Assembly (NCBI RefSeq): GCF_022581195.2
Contig: NC_061455.1
Location: 12,294,189 to 12,358,188 of the forward strand
Length of the DNA: 64,000 nucleotides
Direction: 5' to 3'
DNA from: Helicoverpa zea
Lineage: Eukaryota > Arthropoda > Insecta > Lepidoptera > Noctuidae
Shown here: positions 60,841-64,000 of the stretch, piece after piece
How the letters are laid out: each line of letters starts with the position of its first letter
Position numbering within the stretch: position 1 is the stretch's first letter
Made by a program: the position numbers and the translations under genes
Notes under the pieces: generated by a model
The model's input: only the letters and a program-made list of their open reading frames with translations
Database searches by the model: none
Told to the model about the DNA's origin: nothing

Positions 60841-62634
60841 GCGCGAAATGTAATGGATGTAAAATTTCAGCGTTATGTTTGTATTGGGGGTGTTCATTGC
60901 GTATTATGTATTAAACTGGCATGTGTTTACGACGCGCAATTATTGTTAACTGTCAATTATTGTCAGTTCGATTGTTTGACAGTTGTTTCGTGACTGTGTC
61001 ATGTTGTTGAGGGTTTATTTGTGGGTTTGTAAAATGGCTGTGAATGGGACGGGTATCGAATTCAATATTGTAAACTTAATTTTGCTGCCATTACGACGTG
61101 AATATTAAATACGTCACTGGTCATGCATGATGGGGAATATTGAAAATCTGTGTTTAGAGTTAAAGTTACGTGAAGTAAACGCAGATTTTGAATGAATATA
61201 GGTATTTATTAGTCTAGCTAGATGAAGATAAGACAAAAATAGGTCTTTTGTGGTAAACCTAAAATCCTCCCTAAAACCAGGAATTATTTGTAAAATAATA
61301 TGTTGAAATTAAGAATCACTCACATTGTCCCAAACACTATTCAATATACGGCAAATCAAAGCAATTTCAAACTAAAAATACAAAACAGAGCGATCTTCAA
61401 CTGTCAGTGAAGTTCATTGCCAATAACTTATCCCGTTCAGTTTGAGGGATAAGCACATAAGCAGCTTTGTGCGATTTTCTTGTAGTTCTCTACGTTACAT
61501 GTCGTGGTTTCAATCGGTGTTTTACATATCTGACACAAGAACTATTGAAAATTGTAAAAAGCGTTCTGAACTGTTATTTTTTTTGAGAATTGAGAATTTA
61601 TAAACTTCTTTTGTTGTTTGAATTTAATGATAAGGTTCAGTGAGATATATGTAATAACTCCTTTCACAATAATTTATTGGCTAATAAAAACTGCAAGAAT
61701 AGTTATAAACAGTGAATAGACAATTCGTATCATGCTGCTCATACTGCGGATCAAAGAACCAAAACTTACAATACAAAAGTCACGATTATTTCACATTCGC
61801 ATTTTTGTCATAAACATACAACATACTTTCATAATAATTATCATCCAATATTTATGTAAAGAGGTCCTCATTTAGCGGAATGACTGTCCAGTATAGTGAA
61901 TTCTGGGCATGATTTCAGAAGCGGCCCCGGGGAGCGAATTAGTGAACCAACGTGACTCTACTAAAGATTTTTTGTCGCGATGAAATATTGTGCTGCGTTC
62001 TAGTGGGACAGTTTAGGAGATTTTTTATGAATGTGAAGGAAGCATTAATTTTATACCTCAGTATTTTAGAAACAAACCTAAAAAGTATTAGAATAATGAA
62101 GATAATGTCATAGTGTCAAGTTAGTAAAATGACGAACGGACATCAAAAATAAATTGAATAACGTATTTTAACAAAGTTAAAACAATGCCTCAATAATGTA
62201 CATAGTTTCATTAGAAACAACTCACCGGTCTATTCCACGTAGATTAAAATTTAATTCCTGCGAATAATTTCACCTTAAGCGAGTAACTACACTAAAAGTA
62301 ACAATTTAAAGGAAGCACAATGGCACTGGGTTCGTGTAACCCCAGCTTTATTTACTTTCTCAAGAGGCTTGTTTTTACAATGGGCCAAGTTGAATGTTAT
62401 CGACTTTTTGACTTTTAACGACTATTTTATACAACAATATGATAATTAAGGAAGCTTTGTTGCTTTTAAATGTTCTGGGACGAGATATTGTAGAGGTAAT
62501 GTCGACTTTCAAATTATGAAGTGGCGTTTCTATTTTTACTTGAACTTTGTGTTTGGATGGTGGCCTAATGTGATGTTTAGAGTTGGGTTAAAGGGATGTA
62601 TTTACTATCTTAAGCTAGCTATTTCACCCACTAG
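60841..62634. other. non-coding stretch, no gene recognised
   Basis: AT-rich; chance frames only. Confidence 0.6.
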
Positions 62635-62770
62635 CGTCTTGAAGGATCTACTTTCCGCACCCGGATAAAGCTAGATAGTCTATGTTTCTGAGGCTCTACC
62701 TCTATACTACATATTTGTGTACCCTAAAATTTAAATCGGTTCATTAGTTTTGGCGTAAAGGCACGACGTA
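62635..62770 (+). mobile_element. retroposon 3'-region remnant
   Basis: CCGCACCCGGATAAAGCTAG, AGATAGTCTATG and TTAAATCGGTTCATTAGTTT then TGGCGTAAAGG follow the order seen in abundant lepidopteran LINE/SINE tails, which usually continue into an ACAGAC-type repeat. Here the sequence runs into a perfect hairpin instead. Confidence 0.7.
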
Positions 62771-62832
62771 AAGACACAGGTCGTTGCATTTATACAGACA
62801 CCCTGTATAAATGCAACGACCTGTGTCTTTAC
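62768..62832. repeat. perfect 30-bp hairpin with 5-base loop
   Basis: GTAAAGACACAGGTCGTTGC continues to ...TATACAG (62768-62797). A loop ACACC follows, then the exact reverse complement (62803-62832). It sits at the 3' edge of the retroposon remnant. Confidence 0.95.
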
Positions 62833-64000
62833 AATCACATTAAATCCTATCGCATATACTTTATGATATTCTATGGCGAACTGTAAAAAAATAACCTAAT
62901 TTATTCAGTGGTTTAACTACAGGAGTCATTTTTCGTTTTTATAATTTACAACATCATGTGTAAAGCAGAGATAAAGTTAGGAGTATCGAATGATTTGATC
63001 AGTTGACAGCTGTCAGTTTTCAAGGGAGAATTTCAGTTGTTTGTAATGACTGACTTTTATATGGTGTTCTAATTTTCGCACATTTTTATTCTATTTACTT
63101 TGTTTGAAAAAAACATTTTTTTATAGTTACGTATTTTTCTTTTTTGTTTGTGTTAATCGACATATATTAACCAGTATATTAACGCATTTAATTTAATGTG
63201 ATAATGAACGACACACCCGATATAAGAAAGGATATGCTATATTTACAGTATAAGATGATATACCAAATGTGTCATACTGAGAAGGTACGTAGTTACAATG
63301 CAACTACGATGACACATCGGACCGACGACGGACGCGTCATACGACTCGAGTCTGTTACAGATCATTAGTCTAGCTGTCTAGTCATCCTGTGTATTAATAT
63401 ATTTAGATAGTAGATATTGTTATTGTATCATGTAGAATGAAAAGTCTGAATGCATATTGTTCAGGCTATTATTAAAATATTTGTAACTTTTGTTATCTTT
63501 TAGCAACACTTCCGGGACTAGGTATAATTTAAAGTTATTCGCAAGGTTTTCCGATGCAATTAAAAATAAACAAATAAATAGTTCTATAACGCATCCATAT
63601 AGTGTCAGTCACATTCATCGGAAAAACTTTGTAGAAAATCAAAATTTTTTGACGGTGTTACGCTTTGTATATTTTGCAGTAAATAGGAAAGTTGAGGTTT
63701 TTGTAATCAATTTTCTTTACTTACATAATTAATGTTTAATTAAATTATGAAATCAGGCGTTACTTTGCGAAAATCTTTACATATTTTTCTTTAATTTTTA
63801 ATTATTACAATAACAAACTTTGTACCATATAAGCGGTATCAGATGGTAATTCGGTATCAACCACCACACATTCGCTGCTCTAAGAAATCATACTTCAACT
63901 AGCAAGAAATACCTTCCTAGTACGTCGCCAGTCATTAGTTAGGTATCGTTATTAATTACTACTGCACCCATCAACTGGTATCGGACGGAACAGAGCGTTT
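62833..64000. other. non-coding stretch to the window end
   Basis: No gene recognised. A bulged inverted repeat lies at 63268-63316: TGTGTCAT with ATGACACA, and CGTAGTT with AACTACG. Confidence 0.6.

Noticed and set aside
60595..60993. 132-codon ORF from an ATG in the CpG-rich patch
   Set aside because: Composition follows the local GC, no domain is recognisable, and an overlapping minus-strand frame is open as well; likely a by-product of few stops in GC-rich DNA.
62319..62329. AATGGCACTGG matches the start of the microRNA miR-263
   Set aside because: The match ends after 11 bases and the flanks do not form a pre-miRNA hairpin with the expected arm.

Overview
The window is eukaryotic, AT-rich and gene-poor, and looks like insect DNA, most likely a moth or butterfly. 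The reasons are introns with GT/AG signals, AATAAA poly(A) signals, and several dispersed repeats whose 3' ends I recognise as common lepidopteran SINE and LINE tails. The species cannot be told from this sequence. There is no complete host gene. Two weak exon candidates lie at the left edge (1-77 plus strand; 1022-1203 minus strand), and one ambiguous open segment lies at 41323-41499.

Two apparently intact, autonomous transposable elements dominate. (1) 1776-8061, minus strand: a 6.3 kb Ty3/gypsy-type LTR retrotransposon. It has two identical 207-bp LTRs, a 4-bp target duplication, a primer-binding site, a polypurine tract, an open gag and an open pol (protease, reverse transcriptase, RNase H, integrase). 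It also has a small membrane-protein ORF ahead of gag, a GC-rich 59-bp tandem repeat in the leader, and an unusual 20-residue tandem duplication inside the reverse transcriptase. (2) 44218-47082, plus strand: a 2865-bp DNA transposon of the Transib type, the family from which the V(D)J recombinase RAG1 core derives. It has terminal inverted repeats beginning CACATAG, a perfect 5-bp GC-rich target duplication (CGCTG), and a transposase gene of two exons. Spliced, the gene encodes 689 residues carrying the RAG1-like CxxC...HxxxxH zinc ligands and the acidic catalytic positions.

Smaller mobile remains are scattered between. There are three copies of one SINE family (12496-12600 and 13820-13965 minus, 38229-38617 plus); the last is interrupted by a truncated LINE with its own 17-bp target duplication. 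A LINE 3' tail holds a five-copy 122-126 bp minisatellite (39540-40330), and a decayed LINE C-terminus lies at 47661-47956. There are two fold-back/MITE-like elements (42801-42926 and 48585-48817), other LINE/SINE scraps (18686-18870, 37850-38135, 55430-55530, 62635-62770), and a perfect 30-bp hairpin (62768-62832).

The remaining sequence, including long stretches at 14-18 kb, 19-37 kb, 49-55 kb and 56-62 kb, shows only short chance ORFs, AT-rich DNA and a few GC-richer patches. It is best read as intergenic or intronic. I saw no tRNA, rRNA or CRISPR structures.
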